Shown: positions 9,976-20,247, counted from the first letter of the stretch. The stretch is 64,000 nt of DNA from Sulfitobacter faviae (GCF_029870955.1 NZ_PGFQ01000001.1:1550001-1614000), one strand, 5' to 3'. A program made the numbers and translations. Notes: generated by a model not told the origin, from the sequence alone.

Positions 9976-10737
9976 CTATAGATGCCCCTCGCTGCGAAAG
10001 CTGAGCTCGCGCGATTTTCCGATGATCAGGTGATCATGCAGGGTCAGCCCCAAGGCGTCACAGGCGGCGGCGACCTGCCGGGTCATATCAATGTCTGAGC
10101 GTGACGGGCTGGGATCGCCCGAGGGGTGGTTATGCACGAGGATGATCGCGCTGGCATTCAACTCAAGCGCACGTTTGGCAACCTCGCGCGGGTAGACTGG
10201 CACATGGTCCACCGTGCCTTTCGCCTGCTCCTCATCGGCGATGAGGATGTTTTTCCGGTCGAGGTAGAGGACGCGAAACTGCTCCATCTCCAGATGGGCC
10301 ATGGTGGTGTGGCAATAGTCCAGCAGCGCATCCCATGAGGAAACGACATGCCGTTGCAGCACCTTCGCCCGGGCCAGCCGCTGTGCCGCGGCCTCAATGA
10401 TCTTGAGTTCGACAATCACCGCCTCTCCGACGCCTTTGACATCGCGCAGCCGGGCGGCGGGGGCGGTAATGACGCGGTTGAAATCGCCGAACCGGTCCAG
10501 CAGTTCGCGCGCCAGCGGTTTCACATCCCGGCGCGGGATGGCGCGAAAGAGGACAAGCTCCAACATCTCATAGTCCGGCATGGCCGCCGCGCCCCCGTCG
10601 ATGAAACGGCTGCGCAGGCGCTGGCGGTGATCCGCGATATAAGAGGGTTGCTTGCCCGTATTGGACGGCGGCGCTTGCGCTTCGTCCAGCAGATAGGGGA
10701 GGGGCTGATCAGCCAAGGTTCTCGGGGCACGGGTCAT
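9976..10737 (-). CDS. radC: RadC-family JAB/MPN domain protein
   Basis: A 253-residue RadC homologue. It has a helix-hairpin-helix at residues 97-112 (LRDVKGVGEAVIVELK) and a JAB1/MPN metalloprotease-like domain with HNHPSGDPSPSRSDID at residues 202-217, carrying the metal ligands H202, H204 and D215. RadC was once thought to be a DNA-repair protein, but its biochemical role is not settled. It stands alone on the minus strand, convergent with the OmpA-fusion gene. Confidence 0.9.
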   Translation of the reverse strand: MTRAPRTLADQPLPYLLDEAQAPPSNTGKQPSYIADHRQRLRSRFIDGGAAAMPDYEMLELVLFRAIPRRDVKPLARELLDRFGDFNRVITAPAARLRDVKGVGEAVIVELKIIEAAAQRLARAKVLQRHVVSSWDALLDYCHTTMAHLEMEQFRVLYLDRKNILIADEEQAKGTVDHVPVYPREVAKRALELNASAIILVHNHPSGDPSPSRSDIDMTRQVAAACDALGLTLHDHLIIGKSRELSFRSEGHL

Positions 10738-10809
10738 GCCCGGAGTGTCGCGCCAAAGTGGTTATTATTCGGTTAACGGACGGTTAAAACTTCGTTCACC
10801 ACGCTGCCG

Positions 10810-10838
10810 AAAAAGGGGAGCCGCATCCACGGCTCCCC
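10810..10838 (-). terminator. Rho-independent terminator of dnaKJ
   Basis: On the minus strand GGGGAGCCG, a six-base loop and CGGCTCCCC are followed at once by TTTTT. It lies 6 bases after the dnaJ stop. Confidence 0.9.
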
Positions 10839-10844
10839 CAATGG

Positions 10845-11992
10845 TTAACCCTTCATCGAATCCCAGAAGGATTTGACGGAAGAGAAGAAGTTGCTGCTTT
10901 CGGGGTTGTTGTTCTGGGCCTCGCCCTCGAACTCCCGCAACAGTTCTTTCTGCCGGTTGGTCAGGTTCACCGGGGTCTCGACCGCCAGTTCGATGATCAT
11001 GTCACCCACGCCACCGCCACGCAGCGGCGGCATGCCTTTGCCGCGCAGACGCATCTGGCGACCCGATTGGCTGCCCGCGGGGATCTGCACGCGGCCACGG
11101 CCCCATCGATGGTGGGCACTTCGATATTGCCACCCAGAGCGGCAGTGCTCATCGACACCGGAACACGGCAGAAGAGGTTCGGCCCGTCGCGTTCGAACAA
11201 TTCGTGATCGGCCACCTCGATAAAGATGTAGAGATCACCGGACGGCCCGCCACGCATGCCCGCTTCGCCTTCGCCGGCGAGACGGATGCGGGTGCCGGTT
11301 TCGACGCCCGCGGGGATGTTGACCGAGAGCGTGCGCTCTTTCTCAACCCGGCCCGCGCCGCGGCATTTCTTGCAAGGATTCTTGACGATCTGCCCCATGC
11401 CGGAACAGGTCGGGCAGGTCCGCTCGACGGTAAAGAAACCTTGCTGCGCGCGCACCTTGCCCATGCCCGAACAGGTGGGGCAGGTCGAAGGTTCCGCGCC
11501 GCCTTCGGCACCGCTGCCGTCACAGGCGTCACATTGGACGGAGGCCGGGACGGTGATCGACTTTTGCATGCCCGAAAAGGCATCTTCGAGCGAGATGCGC
11601 AAGTTATAGCGCAAATCAGCCCCACGTGCGGCACGGCGTCCGCCGCCACCGCCACGTTGGCCCATGAAGTCACCGAAGAGATCGTCAAAGACGTCGGAAA
11701 AGGCCGAAGAGAAATCGCCCTGACCGCCGCCCATGCCGCCGCCGGGACGCCCGCCGCCCATGCCACCTTCAAAGGCGGCGTGGCCATAGCGATCATAGGC
11801 GGCTTTCTTGTCACCGTCTTTGAGCACGTCATAAGCCTCGCCCACTTCCTTGAACTGGGCTTCGGCTTGGGGGTTGTCTTTGTTGCGGTCGGGGTGGAGG
11901 TCCTTCACCTTGCGGCGATAGGCTTTCTTGATCTCGTCGGCAGAGGCCCCTTTGGCAACGCCAAGCACCTCGTAGTAGTCACGTTTTGCCAT
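10845..11992 (-). CDS. dnaJ: Chaperone DnaJ (Hsp40), single-base frameshift
   Basis: The N-terminal J domain has the HPD motif ([11 protein letters not shown], near residue 33). A Gly/Phe-rich linker and four CxxCxGxG zinc repeats follow ([41 protein letters not shown]), then the substrate-binding domains. DnaJ stimulates the DnaK ATPase and delivers unfolded clients. The frame breaks at CCCC 11101-11104; adding one base gives [20 protein letters not shown] and continues to [11 protein letters not shown]. Loss of DnaJ would be costly, so this is probably a base-call error. It follows dnaK on the same strand after an 82-base gap. Confidence 0.9.
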
Positions 11993-12024
11993 GGGTTATC
12001 ATGCTCCTGCGCTGGAACGTGATA

Positions 12025-12049
12025 GGCCGGCCCGTCTGACGGACCGGCC
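12025..12049 (-). terminator. Intercistronic hairpin between dnaK and dnaJ
   Basis: GGCCGGCCCGTC (12025-12036) and GACGGACCGGCC (12038-12049) pair over 12 bases with one wobble on the minus transcript. No T-tract follows. Hairpins here are common in dnaKJ operons and may lower dnaJ expression relative to dnaK or stabilise the dnaK message. Confidence 0.5.
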
Positions 12050-12074
12050 CTTTCACAGGTTCCGTTTCACACGC

Positions 12075-13997
12075 TTACGCGCGCTTGTCGTCGTCCAGAT
12101 CTTCGAACTCGGCATCAAGGATGTCGTCATCGCCACCTTGGGCTTGCTGAGCATCCGAAGGCTGCGCCGTGTCCTCACTGCCGCCCTCTTCCTGAGAGGC
12201 CTTATAGATGGCTTCGCCCAGTTTCATGGCGGATTCGGTGACGTTCTGGATGCCGTTCTTGATCTTGTCGGCGTTGTCTGTTTCCAGCTCGTCTTTCAGC
12301 GCGGCAATGGCCAGTTCGATCGCTTCGACGGTGGTCGGGTCGACCTTGTCGGAATGCTCTTCCAGCGACTTCTCGGTCGAGTGGATCAGCGATTCCGCCT
12401 GGTTCTTCGCTTCGATCAGCTCGCGACGGGACTTGTCCGCCTCAGCATTCTCTTCCGCGTCCTTGACCATCTGTTCGATGTCCGCATCCGACAGACCGCC
12501 CGAAGCTTGGATCGTGATCTTCTGCTCCTTGCCGGTGCCTTTGTCGAGCGCGCCGACCGACACGATGCCGTTGGCGTCAATATCGAAGGTCACTTCGATC
12601 TGCGGCATGCCGCGAGGCGCAGGCGGGATGTTCTCAAGGTTAAAGGCACCAAGCATCTTGTTGTCGGCAGCCATCTCACGCTCACCTTGGAAGACCCGGA
12701 TGGTCACGGCGTTCTGGTTGTCTTCGGCGGTCGAGAAGACCTGAGACTTCTTCGTCGGGATCGTGGTGTTACGGTCGATCAGACGGGTGAAGACACCACC
12801 GAGGGTCTCGATACCGAGGGACAGCGGGGTCACGTCGAGCAGAACCACGTCCTTCACGTCGCCTTGCAGAACACCGGCCTGAATGGCGGCACCAAGGGCC
12901 ACGACTTCGTCCGGGTTCACACCCTTATGCGGCTCCTTGCCGAAGAATTTAGAGACCTCTTCGGCCACCTTCGGCATACGGGTCATACCACCCACGAGCA
13001 CGACTTCGTCGATGTCGGACGCGGACAGGCCGGCATCCTTCAGCGCGGCGGCGCAGGGCTTCATCGAAGCTTTGATCAGGTCACCAACGAGGCTTTCCAG
13101 CTTGGCGCGGGTCAGCTTCATGACCATGTGCAGCGGCGAGCCGTCCTTGCCCATCGAGATGAAGGGCTGGTTGATCTCGGTCTGGCTGGAGGAGGACAGT
13201 TCGATCTTAGCCTTCTCTGCCGCTTCCTTCAGACGCTGCAGCGCCATCTTGTCTTGCGTCAGGTCAACGCCGTTGGCCTTTTTGAACTCTTCCGCAAGGT
13301 AGTTCACGATGCGCATGTCAAAGTCTTCACCACCAAGGAACGTGTCGCCGTTGGTGGATTTCACTTCGAACAGGCCGTCGTCGATCTCAAGAATGGTCAC
13401 GTCGAATGTACCGCCGCCAAGGTCATAGACCGCGATGGTTTGCGTGTTCTCTTTGTCGAGGCCATAGGCCAGCGCGGCGGCTGTCGGCTCGTTGATGATG
13501 CGCAGCACTTCGAGACCGGCGATCTTGCCGGCGTCTTTGGTGGCCTGACGCTGGGCGTCGTTGAAATATGCAGGCACGGTGATAACCGCCTGAGAGACTT
13601 CCTCGCCCAGATAGCTTTCTGCGGTTTCTTTCATCTTGCCGAGGATGAAGGCCGAGATTTGGCTTGGGGAGTATTTCTCACCCTTGGCTTCGACCCATGC
13701 GTCGCCGTTGCCGCCGTCGATGACGTTGAACGGCATGTTCTTTTTGTCTTTGGCCAGATCCGCATCGTCGTTGCGGCGGCCGATCAGGCGCTTGACGCCA
13801 AAGACTGTGTTTTCGGGGTTGGTGACCGCCTGGCGTTTCGCCGGCTGGCCGACAAGGCGTTCGTCGTCGGTGAAGGCGACGATCGACGGCGTGGTGCGCG
13901 CGCCTTCGGCGTTTTCGATCACACGCGGCTGGCTGCCATCCATGATGGCGATACAGCTGTTGGTGGTGCCAAGGTCAATACCGATTACTTTGGACAT
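12075..13997 (-). CDS. dnaK: Chaperone DnaK (Hsp70)
   Basis: A 640-residue Hsp70. IDLGTTNSC opens the ATPase domain, [14 protein letters not shown] and [10 protein letters not shown] are the phosphate and adenosine motifs, and the C-terminus ends in an acidic tail ([13 protein letters not shown]). The true start is the ATG at 13995-13997, preceded by AGAGGGA; the frame is open further upstream but unrelated to the family. Heat-shock chaperone of the cytoplasm, followed by dnaJ. Confidence 0.98.
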   Translation of the reverse strand: MSKVIGIDLGTTNSCIAIMDGSQPRVIENAEGARTTPSIVAFTDDERLVGQPAKRQAVTNPENTVFGVKRLIGRRNDDADLAKDKKNMPFNVIDGGNGDAWVEAKGEKYSPSQISAFILGKMKETAESYLGEEVSQAVITVPAYFNDAQRQATKDAGKIAGLEVLRIINEPTAAALAYGLDKENTQTIAVYDLGGGTFDVTILEIDDGLFEVKSTNGDTFLGGEDFDMRIVNYLAEEFKKANGVDLTQDKMALQRLKEAAEKAKIELSSSSQTEINQPFISMGKDGSPLHMVMKLTRAKLESLVGDLIKASMKPCAAALKDAGLSASDIDEVVLVGGMTRMPKVAEEVSKFFGKEPHKGVNPDEVVALGAAIQAGVLQGDVKDVVLLDVTPLSLGIETLGGVFTRLIDRNTTIPTKKSQVFSTAEDNQNAVTIRVFQGEREMAADNKMLGAFNLENIPPAPRGMPQIEVTFDIDANGIVSVGALDKGTGKEQKITIQASGGLSDADIEQMVKDAEENAEADKSRRELIEAKNQAESLIHSTEKSLEEHSDKVDPTTVEAIELAIAALKDELETDNADKIKNGIQNVTESAMKLGEAIYKASQEEGGSEDTAQPSDAQQAQGGDDDILDAEFEDLDDDKRA

Positions 13998-14108
13998 GTT
14001 TCGATCCCTCTTTGAATCTAAGGCGATGACACGAGGCGCGGACCCGTTTTGGCATCCTGCCCCGATCTGTTGACATCGAAGACCACGTGCCTTCGACGGT
14101 TCGGAGCG

Positions 14109-14137
14109 TATATAGGGAGGGTATTTGCACCCTGCAA
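14109..14137 (-). promoter_or_regulatory. Predicted dnaK promoter
   Basis: On the minus strand TTGCAG (14132-14137) and TATATA (14109-14114) are spaced by 17 bases, about 110 bases before the dnaK ATG. The spacer contains GGGT-gcaaat-ACCC, a small dyad. The -10 region (CCTATATA) fits either sigma-70 or the alphaproteobacterial RpoH pattern; sequence alone does not decide. Confidence 0.5.
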
Positions 14138-14204
14138 CCATTGGCTGGTCTGGATGGTCGCGATTCCGTGATGTTTTTGCTAAACGAGTGAGGAAGAACG
14201 AAAA

Positions 14205-14807
14205 ATGACTGCTTTGCGCCTCCGGGGCTTTGATATTCACAAGGAATTTCTAGGAAGAGTGGCCCAGCAGGAGGTGCTGGAGGCGGTGCGCGGCGTGGTG
14301 CGTCAGGCGCCGTTCTTTCGCCCCGAAGTGCCGCGCGGCGGGCGCATGTCGGTCCGGATGAGCGCGGCAGGGCGCTATGGCTGGTTTTCGGATCGGCGTG
14401 GGTATCGTTACGTTACCGAACATCCCGAAGGCCAGCCTTGGCCCGAGATCCCGGCGCCGATTGTGGCGATTTGGGATCAGTTGACCGGGTTGGAGCGCCG
14501 CCCGGAATGCTGCCTGATCAACTACTACGATGCCGATGCGCGCATGGGGCTGCATCAGGACCGGGACGAGGCAGATTTTCAATGGCCGGTCGTCTCAGTC
14601 TCTCTGGGGGATGATGGGCTGTTTCGGATCGGCAACCTGACCCGAGGCGGCAAGACGGAATCGATCTGGCTGCAATCGGGCGATGTGGTGGTGATGGGCG
14701 GAGATGCGCGGCTGACCTATCACGGCGTGGACCGGATCAAGCCCGGCACCTCGACATTGCTGCCCAAAGGCGGGCGGATCAACTTGACGCTGCGTGTGGT
14801 GGAGTAG
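14205..14807 (+). CDS. alkB: Alpha-ketoglutarate-dependent DNA dealkylase AlkB
   Basis: A 200-residue AlkB. The Fe(II) ligands H117 and D119 (GLHQDRDE) and H173 (YHGVDR) are present, with the 2-oxoglutarate arginines near the C-terminus ([11 protein letters not shown]). It oxidatively removes methyl groups from 1-methyladenine and 3-methylcytosine in DNA. It is divergent from dnaK and convergent with the SH3-domain gene. Confidence 0.95.
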   Translation: MTALRLRGFDIHKEFLGRVAQQEVLEAVRGVVRQAPFFRPEVPRGGRMSVRMSAAGRYGWFSDRRGYRYVTEHPEGQPWPEIPAPIVAIWDQLTGLERRPECCLINYYDADARMGLHQDRDEADFQWPVVSVSLGDDGLFRIGNLTRGGKTESIWLQSGDVVVMGGDARLTYHGVDRIKPGTSTLLPKGGRINLTLRVVE

Positions 14808-14855
14808 CGTTTTCTTTGAAAGAAAACGGAGACGGACTTTTTAAAAAAGTCCGTC
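14808..14855. repeat. Double-hairpin palindromic repeat, copy A
   Basis: Two palindromes stand side by side: CGTTTTCTTTGAAAGAAAACG (14808-14828, single-base centre) and GACGGACTTTTT-AAAAAAGTCCGTC (14831-14855). They start directly at the alkB stop. A second copy with the same first palindrome and different second arms is at 51297-51342. Position between convergent genes suggests a bidirectional terminator; the repeat design suggests a mobile or selected palindromic unit. Confidence 0.7.
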
Positions 14856-14858
14856 GCT

Positions 14859-15467
14859 TCAGTGGCCAAGCGAACAACATCCTGTCTGATGTTGCCAGCC
14901 ATCATTTCCCTGCAAAAGGAAGTCGACCGCCAGCCCATAGGCGCGGTCCGACATGCCATCGCTACAGGCACGCGCCGTGAGCGTGGCGATGGCCGTGCCC
15001 TGCGGCCCCTCGGCGATCATGTGAAAACTGTCGCGCCGCCCCTGCGCCGGGCCAGTCTGCGTGATTCGGTAATCGCGTGCGCCGCCCGCCATGGCGTCAT
15101 AGCTCAACGTCTCGCCGGTCACCTCAAAAGACCAAAACGGCTCTGTCCCGCCGCAATGGGCCACGGGTGGCATCGCACGGGCCCATTGGCCCGCTTGCCG
15201 GGTGAGGAAACGCAGAGAGACCCAGCCGCTCCCTTCGCCCGTATTGACCAAGCCCCAGCCGTGATGGTCATTGGGGCGGATCACTTCGATGTTCTGGGCG
15301 TCAGGCTCAAAGCTGCCGATGATCGGGGCGCTGGCACTCGGGGCACGGCGAATGTTCAACACGTCATCCGCCGCGACACCGCTGACGTCATGCAGGGCGG
15401 GCCATGCATCCTGCGTCGCCCAGACAGGCAGTGCCCAAAGGCAGAGGAAGAGTGCCAGAAGTCTCAT
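14859..15467 (-). CDS. Secreted SH3-domain protein
   Basis: A 202-residue protein with a signal peptide (MRLLALFLCLWALPVWATQD) and a bacterial SH3 domain at roughly residues 25-95 (LNIRRAPSASAPIIGSFEPDAQNIEV, GWGLVNTGEGSGWVSLRFL). The C-terminal half contains CGGTEPFWSFEVTGETL and ends in GCCSLGH, possibly a metal- or disulfide-forming tail. Bacterial SH3 domains usually bind peptidoglycan. The start at 15465-15467 overlaps the stop of the permease gene (ATGA). Function unknown beyond cell-wall association. Confidence 0.8.
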   Translation of the reverse strand: MRLLALFLCLWALPVWATQDAWPALHDVSGVAADDVLNIRRAPSASAPIIGSFEPDAQNIEVIRPNDHHGWGLVNTGEGSGWVSLRFLTRQAGQWARAMPPVAHCGGTEPFWSFEVTGETLSYDAMAGGARDYRITQTGPAQGRRDSFHMIAEGPQGTAIATLTARACSDGMSDRAYGLAVDFLLQGNDGWQHQTGCCSLGH

Positions 15468-16288
15468 CGCCGGGCGTTCCAACTGATCGACGCATGGCGG
15501 CGGGTATAGAATTCGCCCATCAGCCCAATCATCAAAAGCACCAGCCCCACCCAAAGCGGATATTCCCAACTGGTATAGCGCGGGTTGTAATTGATGAAGG
15601 CAAAGCCGCGCGCTTGGTCGATGCTGTGAAACAACGGGTTCCAGTCAAACATCGCCAGCATATAGCCGGGCAGGGAGTTGGCGAGGAACATCTTCCCCGA
15701 GGCGATCATATTGGCGCGTTGATAGACGGTTGAGAAAATCGTCACGAAGGACGGAAACCACGGTTTGATCGCGAGCATCACCAGACCAAGGGCGCAGCCG
15801 GTAAACCACGCGGTCAGCATCATCCCGAAAGCGGCAAAAGGCTGATCTATGGTGATCGGCGTGACCGCCACATGATAGATGAACAAGATCACGAAGAGCG
15901 ACAGAACTTGGATATAGAGCGAGCCCACCGCCGCCGATGCGATGGCGATGATCGTGTTCATCGGGGCGTGCTGCATCATCGGGCTTGCCGGTCCCTCAGA
16001 CCCCGCCACCGCGCCCAAAGCTTTCACATGGGTGAGGTAGAGGAAAATCCCCGACATCAGATAGATGAGGAAGTCACCCCGCACGGCGGAGCCGCGCATC
16101 CCGAGGATCGAAAACATCACATAGAAGGCCAGTACGAACATCACCGTTTGCAGCATGTTCATCGCGATGGCGATAAAGGCATTGTTGTGCTGTTTGCGCA
16201 CGTTGCGCACCACGGAATGGTAGACCAGTTCCGCGATGGCGAGGGCAGAACCGATGCCGGATTTCGGCTTTCTGGAAGACTGGAACAT
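15464..16288 (-). CDS. ABC-2 type permease, polysaccharide-export-like
   Basis: A 274-residue integral membrane protein with about six hydrophobic segments (MNMLQTVMFVLAFYVMFSILG, VLSLFVILFIYHV, MMLTAWFTGCALGLVMLAIK, PLWVGLVLLMIGLMGEF). It resembles ABC-2 permeases of the KpsM/Wzm type that export capsule or O-antigen. No ATP-binding partner lies beside it in this window. It is divergent from cysQ-kdsB, whose product makes CMP-Kdo, a component linked to capsule export in other bacteria. Role in capsule export is inferred. Confidence 0.7.
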   Translation of the reverse strand: MFQSSRKPKSGIGSALAIAELVYHSVVRNVRKQHNNAFIAIAMNMLQTVMFVLAFYVMFSILGMRGSAVRGDFLIYLMSGIFLYLTHVKALGAVAGSEGPASPMMQHAPMNTIIAIASAAVGSLYIQVLSLFVILFIYHVAVTPITIDQPFAAFGMMLTAWFTGCALGLVMLAIKPWFPSFVTIFSTVYQRANMIASGKMFLANSLPGYMLAMFDWNPLFHSIDQARGFAFINYNPRYTSWEYPLWVGLVLLMIGLMGEFYTRRHASISWNARR

Positions 16289-16404
16289 GCGCGCGTCCTT
16301 GACGAAGCCCTAGCGTGGCACGGAATTCTTGCTGTTCCGTTAGCTCCGCAGCATAAGGGAAACAGTGAATTGAAGCAACGACAGCCCGCAGGGCCGGAGG
16401 CAAA

Positions 16405-17202
16405 ATGGATTACGAGAAACTGGTCGCGGAAATGCGGCGGCTGGCATTGGAAGCCGGGGACAAGATCATGGAGATCTACGGTCAGGACGATTTCGAGGTG
16501 AAATCGAAATCCGACGACAGCCCCGTCACCGCCGCCGACGAAGCCGCCGATGCGATCATTTCCGAAGGGCTCCGCGCCGCTTTCCCCGATGTGATCTTGG
16601 TGACCGAAGAGCAGGCTGCGACCCATTCCGCCAAGGGCGATACCTTTCTCATCGTCGATCCGCTGGATGGCACCAAGGAGTTCGTCCACCGACGCGGGGA
16701 TTTCACGGTGAACATCGCGCTGGTCGAGGGCGGCGTGCCGACGCGCGGCGTGGTCTATGCCCCCGCCAAAGCCCGGATGTTCTTTACCCAAGCCGACGGC
16801 CAGTCGGTCGAGGAGGCCGGCGCATTCGAAAAGGGGCAGGTGAGTGAGACCAAGGCGATCTCGGTCTCTAACCCCGACAATGCGGCCCTGATGGTCGTCG
16901 CCTCCAAATCCCACCGCGATCAGGCGACCGATGATTACATCGGCAAGTACGCCGTGCGGGACATGACCTCGGCGGGGTCGTCGCTGAAATTCTGTCTCGT
17001 CGCGACCGGAGAGGCCGATCTCTACCCGCGTTTGGGCCGCACGATGGAGTGGGACACCGCCGCGGGCCATGCGGTGCTGAACGGGGCAGGCGGCTCGGTG
17101 GTGCGCTTTGACGATCTCACGCCCCTGACCTACGGCAAGGAAGACTTCGCCAACCCTTTCTTCATCGCCCATGCCCCGGGCGTTGAGTTGAAGGCGGGCT
17201 GA
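16405..17202 (+). CDS. cysQ: 3'(2'),5'-bisphosphate nucleotidase CysQ
   Basis: A 265-residue member of the inositol monophosphatase superfamily. The metal-binding VDPLDGTKEF lies around residues 84-93 and WDTAAGHAVL follows near residue 215. It hydrolyses PAP to AMP and phosphate, clearing the by-product of PAPS-dependent sulfation and sulfate assimilation. GGAGG five bases before ATG sets the start. It overlaps kdsB by one base (TGATG). Two PAPS-type sulfotransferase genes lie downstream in this window, which gives it an evident local use. Confidence 0.9.
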   Translation: MDYEKLVAEMRRLALEAGDKIMEIYGQDDFEVKSKSDDSPVTAADEAADAIISEGLRAAFPDVILVTEEQAATHSAKGDTFLIVDPLDGTKEFVHRRGDFTVNIALVEGGVPTRGVVYAPAKARMFFTQADGQSVEEAGAFEKGQVSETKAISVSNPDNAALMVVASKSHRDQATDDYIGKYAVRDMTSAGSSLKFCLVATGEADLYPRLGRTMEWDTAAGHAVLNGAGGSVVRFDDLTPLTYGKEDFANPFFIAHAPGVELKAG

Positions 17203-18002
17203 TGTCTGTCCTGATCGTCATCCCCGCCCGCTATGCCTCCACCCGCTACCCCGGCAAGCCGCTGGTGGCGCTCACCGGGGTGTCGGGCCAGAAACAGACC
17301 CTGATCGAACGCAGTTGGCGGGCCGCCAGCGCGGTGTCGGGCGTCGACCGCGTGGTGGTGGCCACCGACGACGACCGCATTCGGGAGGCTGCCGAAGGTT
17401 TCGGCGCCGAGGTCGTGATGACCTCGGAAAGCTGCGCCAATGGCACCGAACGCTGTGCCGAGGCCCATGCCGCATTGGGCGGGGGCTATGACATCGTGGT
17501 GAACCTGCAAGGTGACGCCCCGCTGACGCCGCATTGGTTTGTCGAAGGGCTGGTGCAGGGGTTGAAAGACAACCCCGAGGCCGAGATCGCCACCCCGGTT
17601 CTGCGCTGTGACGGGGCCACGTTGAACAGTCTTCTGGCCGACCGTAAGGCGGGGCGCGTGGGCGGCACCACAGCGGTTTTCGGCGCCGACAATCAGGCGC
17701 TCTACTTCTCGAAAGAGGTCGTTCCCTATACCGGAATGCCCTACGCAGAGACGGATATGACCCCGGTCTTCCACCACGTCGGCGTCTATGCCTACCGGCC
17801 CGATGCGCTGGCCCAATATCCAAGCTGGCCCGTCGGCCCCTTGGAGCAGTTGGAAGGGTTGGAGCAGTTGCGTTTCCTTGAAAATGGCCGCGCCGTGTTC
17901 TGTGCGGAGGTCGAGGCCAAGGGGCGCGAGTTCTGGGAATTGAACAACCCCGAAGACGTGCCAAAGCTCGAAGCCATGATGGCGAAAATGGGTCTGGAAT
18001 GA
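17202..18002 (+). CDS. kdsB: CMP-Kdo synthetase (3-deoxy-manno-octulosonate cytidylyltransferase)
   Basis: A 266-residue nucleotidyltransferase starting VLIVIPARYASTRYPGKPL, the sugar-nucleotide signature of KdsB. VVVATDDDRI and NLQGDAPL are further family motifs, and EQLEGLEQLRFLENG is near the C-terminus. It activates Kdo with CTP for lipopolysaccharide or capsule. It follows cysQ with a one-base overlap and overlaps the next glycosyltransferase gene by four bases. Confidence 0.88.
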   Translation: MSVLIVIPARYASTRYPGKPLVALTGVSGQKQTLIERSWRAASAVSGVDRVVVATDDDRIREAAEGFGAEVVMTSESCANGTERCAEAHAALGGGYDIVVNLQGDAPLTPHWFVEGLVQGLKDNPEAEIATPVLRCDGATLNSLLADRKAGRVGGTTAVFGADNQALYFSKEVVPYTGMPYAETDMTPVFHHVGVYAYRPDALAQYPSWPVGPLEQLEGLEQLRFLENGRAVFCAEVEAKGREFWELNNPEDVPKLEAMMAKMGLE

Positions 18003-19275
18003 CCGCCACCCCCGTCAGTGCCACGCTTGAAAGCGGCGTGCCTGTCAGCATCGTGATCGTCAGCCGGAAGCGGCCCGAAGCATTGCGGCGCTGCCTGACG
18101 GGGGTGGAACAGCTTCAATATACCACTTTCGAAGTCATCATCGTGGCCGATCCCGCCGGAATTGCCGTGGCCCGCGCCATGCATTTCGCCGGGGCGCTGA
18201 AACTGGTCCCTTTCGACAGGCCGAATATCTCTGCCGCGCGCAACCTTGGGATTGCCGAGGCCGCGGGGGACGTCGTGGCCTTTATCGACGATGATGCGGT
18301 GCCCGAGCCGCAATGGCTGCGCCACCTGCTGGAGCCTGCGCAACAACCCGAGGTCGCGTCGATGACCGGCTTCGTCCGAGGGCGAAACGGCATCTCTTTC
18401 CAATATCGCGCGCGTCGGTTGAGTGGTTTCGGAGAGCCGGAAACGCTCAATGTCGACCCTGAAACCCCAAGCATCCTGCACCCTCCGCCCGGGGGGCAAT
18501 CAAGACCGAAGGCACTAATATGGCCTTTCGGCGCGATGTCTTGGTGGAAATGGGCGGCTTTGACCCGGCCTTTCATTACTATCTTGATGAGACCGATCTG
18601 AACATGCGGCTGGCGCGGGCGGGCCATGCCACGGCAATCGTGCCATTGGCCGAAGTCCATCACGGTTTCGCCGCCAACGCCATGCGAAGCGCCAACCGCG
18701 TGCCGCGCGATCTTTTCGATATCGGGGCGAGCTGGGCTGTGTTTCATCGCAAACATCTGCCTGCGCAGGACCGTGCCGCCCATTGGGCGCATCTGCGCGC
18801 CCAACAGCGCCACCGTCTGCTGCGCCATCTGGTAAGCGGCGGGTTGGAACCGCGTGATGTGCCAAGGCTGCTGCGAAGGTTAGATGACGGCCACGCCGAA
18901 GGGGCGAAACGCCCTATCGCCACCGTCACCCTGCCTGAGAAGGCCAACAGCGCTTTCCGTCCTTTTCCGGCCCGCGCCCGGCGCAGCGTGGCCATGTTCA
19001 CCCGGCCTATTAAACTGGCGCAAGACCGGGCAAAGGCTGCAAAACGGGCATTATCGGGTGAGATCGTGACCCTGATCAACCTTTCGCCGACCGCGCTTTA
19101 TCATCGCGTTGCCTTTGATCCGACCCACGCTATTTGGCTGCAAACAGGTGGAATATACGGAAAGTCCACACGGGATGACGCGGTTTTCCGCTTAACTCGG
19201 CGCCTCGACAGGCTGCAAAGGGAAGTTAAGCGAGTTGCCAGACAGCGCGGTTTCGGCGATGATCATCGCCGGTAG
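17999..19275 (+). CDS. Family 2 glycosyltransferase, single-base frameshift
   Basis: The N-terminus has the GT-A nucleotide-sugar fold (VSIVIVSRKRPEALRRCLTGV, ISAARNLGIAEAAGDVVAFIDDDAVP with the DDD metal motif). After the break the family continues (NMAFRRDVLVEMGGFDPAFHYYLDETDLNMRLARAGH). The frame is lost at GGGGGG 18491-18496; one extra G gives HPPPGGAIKTEGTNMAF. The joined protein is about 425 residues. The C-terminal 170 residues contain no recognised domain. Donor and acceptor are unknown; context is surface polysaccharide. Confidence 0.8.
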
Positions 19276-19336
19276 AAAGACGCAGGTAAATTGACCGCGG
19301 CGTTCTGTATATTTCGAATAAGTTGTAAGGATTAAA

Positions 19337-20230
19337 ATGCGCAAGAAGGTTACAAAAGCGATTTTTCCCGTTGCAGGCATGGGGACACGCTTTCTGCCCG
19401 CCACCAAATCGGTGCCGAAAGAGATTATGACCCTCGTCGACCGGCCTTTGGTTCAATATGCAATTGATGAGGCGCGCGCCGCCGGGATCAAAGAGTTCAT
19501 CTTCGTGACCTCGCGCGGCAAAGGCGCGCTGGAAGATTACTTCGACCACGCGCCGCAGCTTGAGCAGGAATTGCGCAAAAAGGGCAAGACCGAGCTTCTT
19601 GAGACGCTGCAAAGCACGAATATGGACAGTGGCGCAATCGCCTATATCCGCCAGCACAAGGCGCTGGGCTTGGGCCATGCAGTCTGGTGCGCGCGCCGTT
19701 TGATCGGCAATGAGCCCTTTGCCGTTATGCTGCCGGATGACGTGATCGCGGCGGAAAAACCTTGTCTACAACAGATGGTCGAGGCCTATGAGGAAACCGG
19801 CGGCAGCATGGTCGCTGCGATGGAGGTGGAGCCTTCCCGCACATCCTCTTACGGCATTCTCGATACCAGCGAAGAGCGCGGTGATCTGGTGAAGGTCAAT
19901 GGCATGGTTGAGAAGCCTGCCGTCGACGAAGCACCGTCGAACCTCGCAGTGATCGGGCGCTATATTCTGGCGCCGACCGTTTTGAAGAACCTGAACAAGC
20001 TGAAATCCGGCTCGGGCGGTGAAATTCAATTGACCGATGCGATCGCGCAAGAGATCGAGCAAGACCGCGATGTCTATGGCTTCCGTTTCCGCGGTCAGCG
20101 GTTCGACTGCGGCTCTAAAGCGGGTTTCCTTCAGGCGACCGTGGCCTTTGGTCTTGCCCGTGAAGAATTGCGCGACGACCTTTCGGCTTATCTGCAAAGC
20201 ATCTCGCAAGTCGACCGCGCGGCGCAGTAG
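19337..20230 (+). CDS. galU: UTP-glucose-1-phosphate uridylyltransferase GalU
   Basis: A 297-residue enzyme with the N-terminal PVAGMGTRFLPATKSVPKEI signature, EKPAVDEAPSNLAVIGRYIL and GGEIQLTDAI. It makes UDP-glucose from glucose-1-phosphate and UTP, the donor for exopolysaccharides. AAGG lies shortly before the ATG. galE follows 17 bases later. Confidence 0.96.
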   Translation: MRKKVTKAIFPVAGMGTRFLPATKSVPKEIMTLVDRPLVQYAIDEARAAGIKEFIFVTSRGKGALEDYFDHAPQLEQELRKKGKTELLETLQSTNMDSGAIAYIRQHKALGLGHAVWCARRLIGNEPFAVMLPDDVIAAEKPCLQQMVEAYEETGGSMVAAMEVEPSRTSSYGILDTSEERGDLVKVNGMVEKPAVDEAPSNLAVIGRYILAPTVLKNLNKLKSGSGGEIQLTDAIAQEIEQDRDVYGFRFRGQRFDCGSKAGFLQATVAFGLAREELRDDLSAYLQSISQVDRAAQ

Positions 20231-20247
20231 TACTGGGAAAACGCGGA

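Noticed and set aside
10997..11992. dnaJ and icd as true pseudogenes
   Set aside because: Both are repaired by one base in a homopolymer and are otherwise intact; the same pattern recurs through the window, so base-call error is the simpler reading.
11991..14015. Plus-strand open frame (674 codons) opposite dnaK
   Set aside because: Antisense shadow of dnaK, created by GC-rich third positions.
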